The notes: generated by a model not told the origin, from the letters alone. A DNA stretch of 64,000 nt from Bettongia penicillata ogilbyi (GCA_023548195.1 JAJHZJ010000221.1:3392838-3456837), one strand, 5' to 3'; shown: positions 21,195 to 33,017, numbered from the stretch's first letter. Numbers and translations: made by a program.

Positions 21195-21345
21195 AAATCC
21201 TGGCATCTGCCCCTGCTGTTGCTGCAGCCACAGCTACTGAAGACTCTGAAAAGAAAGTTGTTGTCACCAAAATCCTTGCTTCAGTATCGGAAAAAATGAT
21301 TTGACATCAGAAACTGGTATGATTTTACCAATGGAAATGACATTA
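21195..21345 (+). pseudogene. YBX-type cold-shock-domain retrocopy fragment
   Basis: The plus-strand reading is Ala-rich, then EKKVVVTKILAS. After a frameshift and a stop it gives FDIRNWYDFTNGNDIKD. This parallels the start of the Y-box protein cold-shock domain (KKV-ATKVLGTVKWFN, then VRNGYGFINRNDTKED), where the aromatic RNP-1 residues bind nucleic acid. Known role of the family: RNA/DNA-binding regulators of translation and mRNA packaging (YBX1, YBX3). Only about 50 codons can be followed; the match stops abruptly at 'aaagatg'. It is a broken remnant and the parent gene cannot be fixed. Confidence 0.55.
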
Positions 21346-21414
21346 AAGATGGGGCATGAAAATCTGCACTCTCAAGGACTACAGGACCTTTTCATCTGAC
21401 TGGCTGCTGAAAAC

Positions 21415-21500
21415 TTATGTGTTGTCTCCCTCATTAGAACATGTGTTCCTTTAGGAGACAGTGCTTTGTATACAGTAAGCAATTAATAAAAATATAGCTG
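21415..21500 (+). mobile_element. L2 3' tail fragment
   Basis: 'ctccctcattagaacatgtg' to 'acagtaagcaattaataaa' follows the L2 terminal pattern. Confidence 0.4.
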
Positions 21501-21792
21501 GTGCCATGAAGCTTTGGCGTTATCTACATAAAGTAATCATAGAAGCTGTGGGGACAGAACAAATTGCTAAGGCAGAGAGGATTAAGAGAGAAAAGCGTCC
21601 TTGAAATGGAATCCTAAGAACACTCATATTTATAAGGCAAAAGTTTAAAAAAAAATGGAATCAGTGAGATAAAAAAGCAAGAAAAGTCAAAAGAAGTGCT
21701 ACAGAAATCACGGGAAGGCATTTCCAAGAAGGAGGTGGTAGCCAACAGGGTGCTGCAGTCATGGAGGATGACTGAGAATATACCATATCCAT
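21501..21792. other. Unique sequence
   Basis: Nothing recognised. Confidence 0.4.
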
Positions 21793-21905
21793 GTTCATCC
21801 TTCATTGCCAAAGAAGACAATGGCATCAGTGACATGATTTGCACTTGACTTGGTTTTGAGTGAGGGAGGGCTGTGCAGGTCACCAGCCTCACTTCTCCTT
21901 CAGAA
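21793..21905 (-). mobile_element. RTE-tailed SINE, 3' part
   Basis: Shares 'gttttgagtgagggagggctgtgcaggtcaccagcctcacttctc' almost base for base with the copy at 9975-10022. Only the tail half is present. Confidence 0.8.
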
Positions 21906-22039
21906 CCATCATCGAAAATATACCAAAGGCTTTGATGATCGGGGGTAGGAGGGGTCTTTGATGACCTTCAAGAGAGCATTACTATAATAAAGAATAAACA
22001 AAGGATTAATCCCTTTATTTGTTAGAGATTAGGGACTGG

Positions 22040-22300
22040 CTTGAATGACCAGAGGCTGCTAAGTGGCCCAGTAGATAGACTGCTAGGCTGGGACTCAGGA
22101 AGATCTGAGTTCAAATCCAACCTCAAATACTCTCTAGCTGTGTGATCCTGAGCAAGTCATTTAACCCTTGTTTGCCCTAATCTACTGGGGAAAGAAATGG
22201 TGAACCACTCTAGTATCTTTGCTAAGAAAATCCCATGGACAGTGTTGGTGTGCCTGGGGTCACCAGGAGTAGGACACAATTAAGCAACAACAGTGAGCGA
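22040..22300 (+). mobile_element. Marsupial tRNA-derived SINE
   Basis: 'aagtggcccagtagatagac', 'gagttcaaatccaacctc', 'gaaatggtgaaccactctagtatc' and an 'attaagcaacaacag' end. Confidence 0.8.
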
Positions 22301-22404
22301 GTGGGTAGTGAGGAATGAGAGGCAGTGACTGAAGACTAATCATTTTTCAACCTTGATAGTGAAAGGAGGAAAAGACATAAACTACGACAGTATGCGCATA
22401 TACG

Positions 22405-22545
22405 CACATGAACGTATGTATATATATATATATACATATATATGTATATATGTGTGTATGTATGCATATGTGTGATGTATACATGCATATATAGATACAT
22501 GTGCACATATATTCATGTATGTATGTAACTACTAATGTGTGTATG
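22405..22545. repeat. (TA/TG)n low complexity
   Basis: Degenerate 'tatatatatacatatatatgtatatatgtgtgtatg' sequence. Confidence 0.85.
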
Positions 22546-22644
22546 TATTTAGGAAACAGAGACTACATAAGTAAGCATGTTTGTAGATAGAAGAGAAGGA
22601 GTCTATGGAAGAGAAAAACTAAATGTGCAAGGACAGGTGGTGAT

Positions 22645-22850
22645 TGGTAGAGTAAAATGACCCTAGATTTATAGCAGGAAGAATCTTGGAGATCATGGAA
22701 TCCAATCTTCTTATTTTACAGTCAAGGAAACTGAGGCCCAGAGAGATTAAGTGAGTTGACTGGGATTACAAAACCCGTAAATTGGCTTTACAGTCTTGGG
22801 TCTTCGTGACTCAAGGTCCAGCACCATCCGCTGAACCATGATTGCTTTCT
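22645..22850 (-). mobile_element. MIR/CORE-SINE
   Basis: Plus strand 'gaatcttggagatcatggaatccaatc', 'aaggaaactgaggcccagagag' and 'gctgaaccatgattgc' are the reverse complement of MIR. Confidence 0.8.
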
Positions 22851-23034
22851 AAGCATCAAAAGCAAAGCTAGAGCGATTGACTTTAACAGAGCAAAAAACA
22901 CTTCCTTCTTGGGGGCAGGAAGGAACAAGAAGAAAATAGGTGATGAGGATGGGGTTTTGAAGTGATGAGGAAAGAAGCTGAGGCAGTTCATATTAAATAG
23001 TTTTGATGTCAGAAAAATAAAACATAAGGTCATC

Positions 23035-23440
23035 TGCTGAACGTGAGCAGTCAAGGAGCTTGTTTAGAATGAGCAAAGTTTGAAACAGCTGTTGTAGGGA
23101 ATTCAATAAGGAGTCAACAAGAGATGAATTTCGAAGGATTGCCAAGGCAGCAGTGAGGCTAGATAGCATGAATTTGTAATGGACCCAACTGGCATGAGTT
23201 CATAATTCTCCAGCAACACTTAGCAGCTGGAGAGCAGAAGAAAAAAAAGTGGACAGCGATGATGGCCAATGTTAGAGATAGGCAAGGAAAACAAAATAGA
23301 GTATAAGGGGACCACGCATTCTAGGGTGTTATTGAGGGCATTGTTGAAAGGGCCCAACATAGGAAGGCAAGTGGAATTATTAGGTGTCTGAGAGAATGGA
23401 AAGGGTTTTACATGAATGTCCTAATCTACTGTTTGATGTC
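23035..23440 (+). mobile_element. Possible L2-class remnant
   Basis: G/A-rich text with 'gcagtgaggctagatag' and 'acgcattctagggtg' recalls the L2 non-coding 3' region. Weak. Confidence 0.3.
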
Positions 23441-24800
23441 TAGGGATTTTACCTATCAATTTAAAAAAAAATGAAATATGAATAGAAAGGGCTTGATAAC
23501 ATTTGTTACTACAATCAAAAAGGCTATGAATCAAGAAAGCTGCAACTGTTGCCAAAACCTGACAGAGTCACTAACCTCTCTTCTCCATTAAACCTGTCTA
23601 TGCCTAGCCTAAAAAACTGAGTTAGCAGTCTTCTGGGCCGGCATTTCTAAACTAGTTCTAGAATTACAGAGCTGCCTGTGTTACCAGGAAAGAGCAAAAG
23701 AAGTAGTTGATTCCGCTATATAGAAGCCTTGCAGTTCTTTGGAATCTTATTACCTCAGTGATTTTCCCTGTGTTTATTTTTTTCCCTTGTGCCATTTTAT
23801 CACATGGATAAATTATTTCAAGTCAAGTAAACCAGTATTAGGACATATAGCATAGAGTTATAATAAAGAGTTGGGCAATAATGAGTTTGTGTCATAAGGT
23901 CAGTCAATGATAAAGTCTTTTATAATACCTTCAGAATCTCTTCAATTGCCAGAGGTCAATCGGAAGTCCTGGGACCTTGACAGCATTCTACAATAGAGAA
24001 GGAAAGAAATCCAATTCAAATGAAAAACAAACTTTGCCCACCAATTATGTTTAAAATACTTTGGATATATAGCAAAGTATAAGATATTATCCCTAATTTT
24101 GAGAAAGTACAGTCTCATTTAGGAGGCAAGATTTACACACATGAAACAAGGAATTCTATGCTAATTTTCAAAAGAAGAAGTGCAGGTAGAAATTGTCCTA
24201 AGTGTTCAGAGGAGGGAGAGATCCTTCTGGGCTTGTCTGTAGAAAAGATTTATTTATGGCAAAAGACCTGAACTACCACATACCTTTAATCATAATGTAC
24301 AGAGGGCTCCTGCTTACATCTATAAGCTGGTTTCACTGAGAACAGGTTTTGATGAACTTAGAAGAGGCAGGAGCAGGGTAAGGGTAAGGGTAAGGATGAG
24401 GTTAAGGTCTAGTGGAAAGAAGAAAGTATGGTGAATATTGAAATTCAAGAAACTAAACTTGACCTCAAATTTTGCCTAAGACCTTCTCTGTGTCAATTCG
24501 AATGCTGGTTTCATATCTAAGAGGGGATTACTTTAGGATCTTTTCAGATGCAATCCAACTTTATTAAGTTATAGCTTCATCATCAACACTGTTATCATCA
24601 TCACAATCATTTTAGAAAATGCCTATTTTATGTGGTGAGAAAAGGAGTATTTAGAGTTATTCATTCATTCATTGTTTATTGATGCATTATTATGCTATAT
24701 TTTAACACATAGATCTCTTTCAGACCAGGTCTGAATAAGGCCTGATGGTTTAGGCTCAAGATTAGGATTAAATGATATACTTATAGACTACTGTATTGTT
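23441..24800. other. Unique sequence, no gene seen
   Basis: AT-rich, with no recognised gene. Three 'gggtaa' units at about 24377-24395 are too few and of the wrong sequence for telomere repeat. Confidence 0.4.
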
Positions 24801-24809
24801 CATGTATTT

Positions 24810-25275
24810 TTGCGTAATGGGAAGATCTTTCCCACCCATTGTTAATGTGACCTGCTTGAGTCACTAGGAAGCCTGAGTCATATGAATCTGTGATGGGAGC
24901 AGCTTGCCTAACAGGAGGAGAAGGAAAGGGTGGAGCAGAGCTGAGAGGAAGTTGGACACAGAAGTTAGAACCAAGGGAGAGAGAGGAAGCAGGCAGTGAG
25001 CTGTGTGTGTTTGTATGTGGAAGGCCCTAGCATGGGAAAGGCTTGGGGTGCCTTGTTATTGTGCGTTGATTTCTTTGTTGCTATGATGGATTTGGCTTTC
25101 TGGTGTTGGGATTCAGCTTTTTGGTGCTTAAATAAATGTTTTTGTTCTGTCTTCCATGTGGGCATTCTGCTGTATTTTGTGATTCAGAATTATACTGGCA
25201 CATTCATAGCCACTGTAGGTGCTATGAATAATGTGGTGGCACTACAACCACCTAACAAGTTTTGTTGAAACATTA
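24810..25275 (+). mobile_element. Possible solo LTR
   Basis: A U3-like GA-rich part ('gggagcagcttgcctaacaggaggag') is followed by 'gcttaaataaatgtttttgttctgtc' (AATAAA at about 25130) and a T-rich downstream region, then 'atgtggtggcactacaacc'. The order resembles an LTR R/U5 boundary. I could not define both ends or a target duplication. The 90-codon frame at 24996-25268 is rich in Trp, Cys and Phe and looks non-coding. Confidence 0.3.
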
Positions 25276-25324
25276 GGGCTCTCTAAATAAAGCTTCATAT
25301 AGTCTACAAAAAAGCAATGATTTT

Positions 25325-25699
25325 ATTTTCTCTTAGCTTATTCCCCCAGTTTCTCTTTCATATCTTATTATTATAACTAGGTTTTAAAAACTATATCCAA
25401 GTAATGGTAGTAACATTGTATGACCTTGCTGTAATCTTGACATTATTGGAAAGATTTCTACCATTTCTCTATGACAATGCTTGATCTTGACTGTTGAGAC
25501 TATTTACCATGCTTAGAAATGATCCACTTATTCCTATGCTTTTGAAGGATTTTTGTGAGAGAAATGAGTTTTATATTTTGTCAGAGACTTTTTCTACATT
25601 TACTGATATAATTATGGGCTTTTTATTATTTTGTTATTAATATGGTCAACTATGTTAATAAGTTACCTGACATTGAGCCAACCCTGCATACCTGGAATG
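25325..25699 (-). mobile_element. L1 ORF2 remnant (A, part 1)
   Basis: Antisense of the L1 reverse-transcriptase core: 'tttttctacatttactgatataattatggg' and 'attgagccaaccctgcatacctgg'. It is interrupted at about 25700 by the RTE insertion. Confidence 0.7.
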
Positions 25700-26620
25700 G
25701 CTGGTTGTCCTTCATTCTTGAAGAAGGCCAAAATGACATTACTATGTTAGAGTCAAGTTACAATGCATCTGACTGTGGCTGATCAGACCAATACAAGCTT
25801 CAAATACTCCACCATAGGTCGGGCACTAGGCTTCACAGGCATACAACATTGAATTCGGCACAATATATCTGTAGTCCTTCAGTTTATTAGTCTAATACCT
25901 CTCCTTTCCCACACTTTCCTTCAGAGCCTCTGAAACACAGAGCTAGCTCTGGCAATGCATGTGTCAACCTCATCATGAATGTATACATCCTTGGAAAGTA
26001 TACGGCCAAGGAAAGTGAACTTACTATAAATCTTCAATATTCAGAACTTCTCCATTTGCCGTAACCAATGGTTCTACATATGGATGGTGTCATGCTAGCT
26101 GATGGAGCACCTGTTTCCTTGGTGTTAATTATTAGGCAAAAATTATCACAAACAGTAGAGAATCAACCCATACTTCTTTGTGTCTCAGCTTCAGAGGTTA
26201 CACTGAATGCACAATCATCTGCATACAAAAAAACCCTGCATTAAACACTCCCTTCACTTTAGTTTTGGCTTGTAGACTTTTAAAATTAAAGAATTTACTA
26301 TCAATGCAATAGCTGACCTTGATGCCATGTTTATCCTTATTGAAGACTTTTGACCACATGGCTGAAAATATCATGATAAAAAGCATGGAAGTAAGCACAC
26401 AGCCTTGTTTCATTCCATTGGTGACTGGGAAAGTATGAGAGCGTCGTCCAGCATCAAGCTTGCTGTTGTGAAACTGACAAGCAATACTGATGAACTCTGG
26501 GCAACCAAATTTTGACATAATTTTCCATAAGCCTTCCTGACTGACAATATTAAAGACCTTGGTCTGATGTACAAATGTTGTGTACACACCTATTCTGCTC
26601 CTGGCATTTTTCTGTTACCC
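25700..26620 (-). mobile_element. RTE-clade LINE, pol 3' part
   Basis: The minus-strand frame 26198-26587 encodes reverse transcriptase: VFNIVSQEGLWKIMSKFGCP, then PVTNGMKQGCVL and LQAKTKVKGVF. The catalytic YADD motif is still readable at 26214-26225 but one frame away, so at least one frameshift has killed the gene; stops follow. The plus-left end 'ggctggttgtccttcattcttg' is the 3' tail, close to the tails of the SINEs at 9905 and 47005. Known biology: RTE elements carry an endonuclease plus reverse transcriptase and can mobilise tail-sharing SINEs. The 5' part is missing. Confidence 0.85.
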
Positions 26621-27177
26621 AGATTTACTTTATTGCTACATAATTACTATACCCTGATTTTCTGAATTTTCCTGAAGCATAAAAATGAACTTTGCTCCAT
26701 CTTTCATTGTAACTCTCTGTATTTTTGTTTCAACTATGTTTCTTGCAAATATCATATTATTAGATTGTGATTAATTCATTCTGCTACATTCTCTGTTGTA
26801 TGTGTGAATAAATCTCATTCACATTCATCATTTATGATAATTATGTATGTTTCTTCATAGTATTCTTACATCTTTTTCCTATTTTTTCCCTTTACCCTCT
26901 CTTTGAAGAGAAAAAAAGGAAGAGAAGAAAAGGAAATCTGACCAAATTAGTAAACTAAAATTGAAGTGATCTGTCCTTACTCTACTTCCCTTCCAAACCT
27001 AGACTCTGATCTCTGGTTCTTATATTTTCTTTTTTTAAAAATCCTAACTTTATTAATCACCTTCTGAAGTTGATATTTATTTTGTCACTATTACTTACCT
27101 GATTCTGCTCTTTCTCTCAACCCTTTCTCCATTTTTCTTTTGTCTCTTTATCGAGTTTAATGTATTTCTACATAAAG

Positions 27178-27180
<3 letters not shown>
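26621..27180 (-). mobile_element. L1 ORF2 remnant (A, part 2)
   Basis: 'tgtttcttgcaaatatcatat' and 'ttaattcattctgctacattctctg' continue the antisense L1 in the expected order beyond the RTE insertion. Confidence 0.6.

Positions 27181-27268
<88 letters not shown>
27181..27268. repeat. (CT)n microsatellite
   Basis: More than 30 CT units with a few TTT breaks. The Leu-Ser repeat frame over it is an artefact. Confidence 0.97.
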
Positions 27269-27269
<1 letters not shown>

Positions 27270-27284
27270 CTATTATTTTTCAGG

Positions 27285-29700
27285 TTCATCTGTGAATAAG
27301 GTTCATGAAATGCCCAATCCCCCCACCCTTTCCTCCGTATTTATAGCTAAATATTTATCTCTGTTTTGGATGTACCTTACTATCTTAATGGGCAGATCTC
27401 TTAGGTATTTTATAGATATATAAAAAGGATTTTCTCTATCTTATGCAATAAGATTACTTAATAGTACATAGCAATGCTAATTACTTTTATGGATATATTT
27501 TGAATCCCAATACTTCACTGAATTAGTTCATTTATTCACTAGTTTATTTTGATTAGTTTTTCATCAGTTTTTAAGAGTTTTCTAAGTAAATCATTATACC
27601 ATGTGAATCTAGGAATATTTTGCTTTCTTTTTGCCAATGCTTATTCTCTTAATTACTATTTCTTTTCTAGTACATTGTCAAATAATTGTATCATTAGAAT
27701 AGAATAGGAGTATCTTTATTTCACCTTGAGTTCTTTGGAAAAGATTCTAGTGTTTCTGCATTATAAATCATACCTGAATGGTTTTAGATAAATATTTTTC
27801 ATAATATTAACCAAAGTCTCCTCAATTTTTTTGCTTTTAGCAATTTGGACAGAAATGAGTGCTATATTTTATCAAAGTGTTTTTCATTTATTAATATAGC
27901 TATTTTGTTAATATTAATAATATATCACATTAATAATTTTTTTTTATTTTCCTTATGTTGAATGATCCTGGAATCTCTGATATAATTTCAACTTTGTCAT
28001 AATAAATATTTTTGAATGCAGTGATGTAATCACTTTGGAAACATTGTGTTTATGATTATTGTATCAACAGTCACTCATAAATTTGAACTATGGTTCTCTT
28101 GGCTTACTTGGCTTAGTTATTAGGATCATATTTATTTCATAAAAGGAATGTTGTAGAATATCTTCTTTCCCTATTTGGAGGAAAAAAATGTGTCATGGAG
28201 ATTAGTTTGGCTACAAGTGAGTGATAAATCATTTATATATAAATACATAATACATAAGGTAGATTATAAATACATATATTACATGTAATTATAAATACAT
28301 AAGGTAGATTTTTTTACATTAACTTAAGACTTCTCAGTTTTTATTTCTGAAGTCAAATTATTCAAGATCTCTATTATTTTGTTAATTGTGCATTTAATAT
28401 TTTGGTAGTATTTATCAATTTCTCTTAAATTCGTTACCACATAGTAGTTTTATCTTCTGATAATTTTCTTTATTTCTTATTATTCATTGTTGCTGCTTTT
28501 TATTTTGGCAATTCAATTTTCCTCTCTCTTTTTTAAATATTAAGTTAATTAAAGCTTTAATTATTTTGTAAGTCTTTAAGAAGAATAGTTCTTTGTTTTG
28601 ATTATCAATTCAACATTAACTCAATAGATAAGTATTTCTTAAGAGCCTACTACGTGCCAGGTCCTGTGCTGATACGTAGGGACACACACAACAAAAGTTA
28701 AATCATTCCTGTCTTTAAAAGGTTTACTTTCAATAGGGAAGAAAAAACACATATATTCTTTTCAATTTAGTGTATTTTTCCTTTGATTTGTAAATATTCT
28801 TATTTTGTATTTACTTGGGGATTCATTTATTTAATGAATTTTTACATTTTTAAAAAATGGCATGCTCTATTTGTTACTGTTCTCTGTTTCTCCTTTGATA
28901 ATATATATTTTTGTGAGAGATAAATATTGTTTCCTTTAACAGCATCCCATAAATTTTGATTTGTTGTCTCAATATTACCATTCACCTTATTCGTTGTTTA
29001 TATTATTTGAATTTTTTGATACACTTATTTTTTAGAATTCTAGTACCTAGTATGCATTTTAATTTGTAATTTTTATTCACATTTCCTTTGTTGATGATCA
29101 CATTAAATGAATTTTACACCTAGATTAAAATTAAATCTATAAAGGAAATGTTAACAAGTCTGCCTTACTTTGCTTATTCTAGCATATGATTTGCTTTAGT
29201 AAGGGCATTGTGTAATACTGAAAAATAATCATATTTTTAAATAAAAACATTAAATAAATAGTTGCACGGGTCTAGAGAATTTATTCCTTCCAATTTTCTC
29301 TTCAGATTTATAGTTACCTTCATCTTTATATTTTTCTCTGAATTTAACAAGTTCTGAATGAGAAAAATTAAAGTCATCTAGAATTGTTGTATTCCTGTCT
29401 ATATCTTTTTTTTTTGCAGTTCAGTCAGCTTTTTTATTACTTCCCCTATGATTTTTTAAATTATAAGGTGAAATTGTTTTGTTTGTTTTCTTTGGTTTAT
29501 GAATTTTTCAGTCTATCTCTGTTGGTTTTATTATAACTTTTCACCTGAGCATTCTTTTCTTTTTAAATCTCCTTTTTATTGTAATTTCACTTTACATAGT
29601 ATTTACCTTGATTTTTGTTTATTATTTTATTGCCATCTCACTCCATTTGATGCATATCTTAGTATCTTGAAAGGGAGCTGGCTTTGAGCTCCCACTCAAT
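27285..29700 (-). mobile_element. L1 ORF2 remnant (B)
   Basis: A second antisense L1. The RT-core block reappears ('atcaaagtgtttttcatttattaatatagc', 'gttgaatgatcctggaatctc' at about 27870-27980). It is followed by 'cagcatcccataaattttgatttg' (about 28940) and 'gttcagtcagcttttttattac' (about 29420). The order restarts, so this is a separate copy from A. It is very diverged and A/T-biased, with no open frame. Confidence 0.65.
28612..28758 (+). mobile_element. L2 tail fragment inside L1
   Basis: 'aagagcctactacgtgccaggtcctgtgctgatacg' is the L2 terminal signature. Confidence 0.7.
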
Positions 29701-29900
29701 CATTTTTTGGGAACTATGCCTTCTCTGAGCTACATAACTGGTACAGGTTCTTGCCCTTTAAAAAGACAAATAGGGATATATGCACATTTGTAGTAGGTTA
29801 TATTTTCTTACTTTCTCAATGGGTAAGAAAGGGGAAGGTGGGAGGGAAAAATGCAGAAATTAAAATGAAATAAAGTTACAATTAAAAACACACACACAGT
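29701..29900. other. Unclassified, A-rich 3' part
   Basis: Ends with 'aattaaaatgaaataaagttacaattaaaaacacacacaca' immediately before HAL1 copy 1. It may be the tail of an older retrotransposon. Confidence 0.35.
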
Positions 29901-30577
29901 GGAGAGGAGCCAAGATGGTGGAGTAGAAAGATTCACATATGCTAGCTCTGAACCCACAGCCAATAAAATACCGGTAAAGATTTCTGTTCCAGAGAGCTCT
30001 GAAAAACCAACACCAAAGGTCCCTCGTGCACCCCACCTGGAGCAGAGCCCAGCCCTGCCTTGCAGGAGCAGCACCGAGAGAAGTAGACTCAAGCAGCCTT
30101 CAGGGATGGAATCTCCAGAAGCAGCTCAGCTCCCTCCACCCACAGGTGCAAAGGTCAGTGAGAGAGCCTGTTTGGCTGGCCAAGAGGGGAGCAGGGTGTC
30201 TCCATAACTCAGGCCCCCTCAGGAGGCAGCAGCAGGGCTGTGGCGGACAGGAGCTCCCAAAGCAGACAGGAACTCTGATCCATTGTTGAAGGTCTCCACA
30301 TAAAGCCCCTGAGGGAACTGAGCCTGGTGAGGCAGCCCTGCCCACCCAAGCAGGTGAACTTAATCTCACATTGAATAGCAGCCCCACCCCCGCTGAAAGT
30401 CATGAGGCTGGGAAGCAGCATTTGAATCTCAGACCCCAAGCACTAGCTGGGCAGATCTAGGCGGGGGTGGAGAGGCATCTCAGAAATCAAGTAACTGGCT
30501 GGGAAAATACCTAGAAAAGGGGGAAAAAAAAGAAGACCATAAAAGGTTACTTTCTTGGTGAACAGATATCTCCTCCC

Positions 30578-31604
30578 GTGCTTTCTGATGAGGAAGAACA
30601 ATGCTTACCATCAGGTAATGACATAGAAGTCAAGCCCTCTGTATCCCAAACATCCAAAATAGATATTCAATGGGCTCAGGCCATGGAAGAGCTCAAAAAG
30701 GATTTTGAAAAGCAAGTTAGACAGGTGGAGGAAAAACTGGGAAGAGAAATGAGAGAGATGCAAGAAAAGTATGAAAAACGGGTCAATACCTTACTAAAGA
30801 AAACCTAAAAAAATGCTGAAGAAAATAACACCTTGAAAAATAGGCTCACTCAATTGGCAAAAGAGGTTCAAAAAGCCAATGAGGAGAACAATGCTTTAAA
30901 AAGCAGAATCAGCTAAATGGAAAAAGAGGTTCAAAAGCTCACTGAAGAAAATAGCTCTCTCAAAATTAGAATGGAACAGATGGAGGCTAATGACTTTATG
31001 AGAAAACAAGAAATCACAAAACAAAACCAAAAGAATGAAAAAATGGAAGATAATGTAAAATATCTCATTGGAAAAACAACTGACATGGAAAATAGATCCA
31101 GGAGAGACAATTTAAAAACTATGGGATCACTTGAAAGCCATGATCAAAAAAGAACCTAGACATCATCTTTCATGAAATTATCAAGGAAAACTGCCCTGAT
31201 ATTCTAGAACCAGAAGGCAAAATAAGTATTCAAGGAATTCACTGATCACTACCTGAAAGAGATCCAAAAAGAGAAACTCCTAGGAACATTGTGGCCAAAT
31301 TCCAGAATTCCCAGGTCAAGGAGAAAATATTGCAAGCAGCTAGAAATAATTCCAGTATTGTGGAAATACAATGAGGATAACACAAGATCTAGCAGATTCT
31401 ACATTAAGGGATCGAAGGGCATGGAATAGGATTCCATGAAGGCAAAGGAACTAGGACTCAAACCAAGAATCACCTACCCAGCAAAACTGAGTATAATACT
31501 TCAGGGGAAAAAAATGGTCTTTCGATGAAATAGCGGGCTTTCAAGCATTCTTGATGAAAAGACCAGAGCTGAAAAGAAAATTTGACTTTCAAACACAAGA
31601 ATGA
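30578..31604 (+). pseudogene. HAL1 ORF1 (L1 ORF1p-like), broken
   Basis: Product type: the L1 ORF1p RNA-binding chaperone that coats element RNA as a coiled-coil trimer. The readable pieces share one frame: 30578-30808 (KDFEKQVRQVEEKLGREMRE, coiled coil) and 30917-31159 (VQKLTEENSSLKIRMEQME and the SRRDNLK linker). After a one-base deletion near 31150 the RRM and C-terminal parts follow, ending KRKFDFQTQE. Stops at 30806-30808 and 30914-30916, the lost start and small indels near 31345 make it non-functional. It is homologous along its length to 44351-45436. Confidence 0.85.
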
Positions 31605-31722
31605 GAAGAAGCATGAAAAGGTAAACAGCAAAGAGAAGTCATAAGGGACTTACTAAAGTTGAACTGCTTACATTCTTACATGGAAAGACAATATTTGTAA
31701 CTCTTGAAACTTTTCAATATCT

Positions 31723-31757
31723 GCACACATGTGCACACACACACAGAGACAGAGAAC
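31723..31757. repeat. (CA)n in HAL1 3' UTR
   Basis: Sits at the same place as the larger CA array at 45575-45680 in copy 2, so it was probably carried by the source elements. Confidence 0.8.
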
Positions 31758-32555
31758 ACAGAGTGAATTGAATAGGATGGGATCATATCTTTAAAAAATG
31801 AAGTTAAGTGGTGAGAGAGAAATGTATTGGGAGGAGAGAGAGAGAAACGGAATGGGGCAAATTATCTCCCATAGAAGAGACAGGTGGGAGACTTTTTAGT
31901 GGAGGGAAAAGGAAGGGAACTGAGAGAAAAACATGAAGTTTACTCTCATCATATTTGACTAAAGGAAGGAATAAAATGCACACTCATTTTGGTATGAAAA
32001 ACCTATCTTACAATACAGGAAAGTGGGGGAGAAGGGGATAAGCAGGGTGGGGGCGATGATGGAAGGGAGGGCAATAGGAGGAGGGAGCAATTTGAAGTCA
32101 ACACTCGGGGAGGGACAGGATCAAAAGACAGAATAGAAGCAATGGGCGGCAGGATAGGATGGAGGGAAATATAGTTGGTCTTACACAACATGACTATTAT
32201 CGAAGTCATTTGCAAAAGTACACAGATATGGCCTATATTGAATTTCCTGCCTTCCCAAAGGGAATGGGTGGTGAGGGAGGGATGGGGAGAAGTTGGAACT
32301 CGAAGCTTTAGGAACAACTATCGAGTACTGTTCTTGCTACTAGGAAATAAGAAATACAGTTAATGGGGAACAGAAAGTTATCTGACCCTACAGGACAAAA
32401 GAGAAGATGGGGACAAGGGAAGTGAGGGATGATAGAAGAGAGGGCAGATTGGTGATAAGGGCAGTTAGAATGCTCAGTGTATTGGGGTGGGAGGAGGAGA
32501 CAAATGGGGAGAAAAATTTTGTGAAAATGAATGTAAAAAGTTAAATAAATTTAAC

Positions 32556-32610
32556 CAAAAACAAAGATACACATATACATATATATGTATATATATATGT
32601 ATATATGTTA
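32556..32610. repeat. (TA/TG)n low complexity
   Basis: 'acatatacatatatatgtatatatatatg' follows the HAL1 tail. Confidence 0.8.
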
Positions 32611-33010
32611 AGGATAGAAGTACAGATAACTGGGGATGAATACAAAAGAGAAACATACTCTCATAAAAATATTTAAGAGAATTAAATCCCAGAATAACCT
32701 GATGTTGGTGAATACTAAAAATAAACAAAAATACATTATTTTTAGTTTGGTTTGGGGCAAGAGACAGAACAGAGAAGAAATAGGGAGAGTAGATGAGATT
32801 ATGATAATGGATGATGGTGAAAAGGCTAAACTACTCAACTCCAATTATATTTCTGTTTTCTCTTTCAAGTAGAATTTTCTTTAGGCTGGATGCGTAAGGG
32901 AGGAAAAGGCCATCAGAAAGTGGAAACCTAAGACTAAGAAAAGTCAAGCAGTATATCTTGCTAACTTTAAGAGTTCAAATCAATAGACCCAGTTGAACTA
33001 TGTTCAAGAC
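32611..33010 (+). mobile_element. CR1/L3-type LINE pol fragment
   Basis: The 78-codon frame 32636-32872 ends MDDGEKAKLLNSNYISVFSF, matching the linker that precedes the reverse transcriptase in CR1/L2/L3 pol proteins (D-EKAELLN-FFASVF). Downstream, 'gagttcaaatcaatagacccagttgaac' is the next block. It is a diverged remnant. Confidence 0.6.
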
Positions 33011-33017
33011 TCCAAAG

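Larger units (their letters stand above)
29901..32555 (+). mobile_element. Near full-length half-L1 (HAL1) copy 1
   Basis: Starts with 'gagccaagatggtggag' (a YY1-type CAAGATGG at 29911-29918) and has about 600 bases of 5' UTR. Decayed ORF1 follows to the stop at 31602-31604, then about 950 bases of 3' UTR ending in 'gtgaaaatgaatgtaaaaag-ttaaataaa'. No endonuclease or reverse-transcriptase sequence lies between ORF1 and the 3' end. Known biology: HAL1 elements are L1 derivatives carrying only ORF1 that depend on L1 ORF2p. The homologous position of the ORF1 start in the copy at 44351 reads ATA here (about 30510), and several stops and a frameshift are present. It is clearly older than the copy at 43636. 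Confidence 0.85.

Noticed and set aside
24377..24395. Three 'gggtaa' units as interstitial telomere
   Set aside because: The vertebrate telomere unit is TTAGGG; the sequence and copy number do not fit.
27160..27423. 87-codon Leu-Ser repeat frame
   Set aside because: It is a translated CT microsatellite.
30026..30439. Overlapping frames on both strands near 30 kb
   Set aside because: All lie in the HAL1 5' UTR, which lacks stops because it is GC-rich; several phases are open at once.
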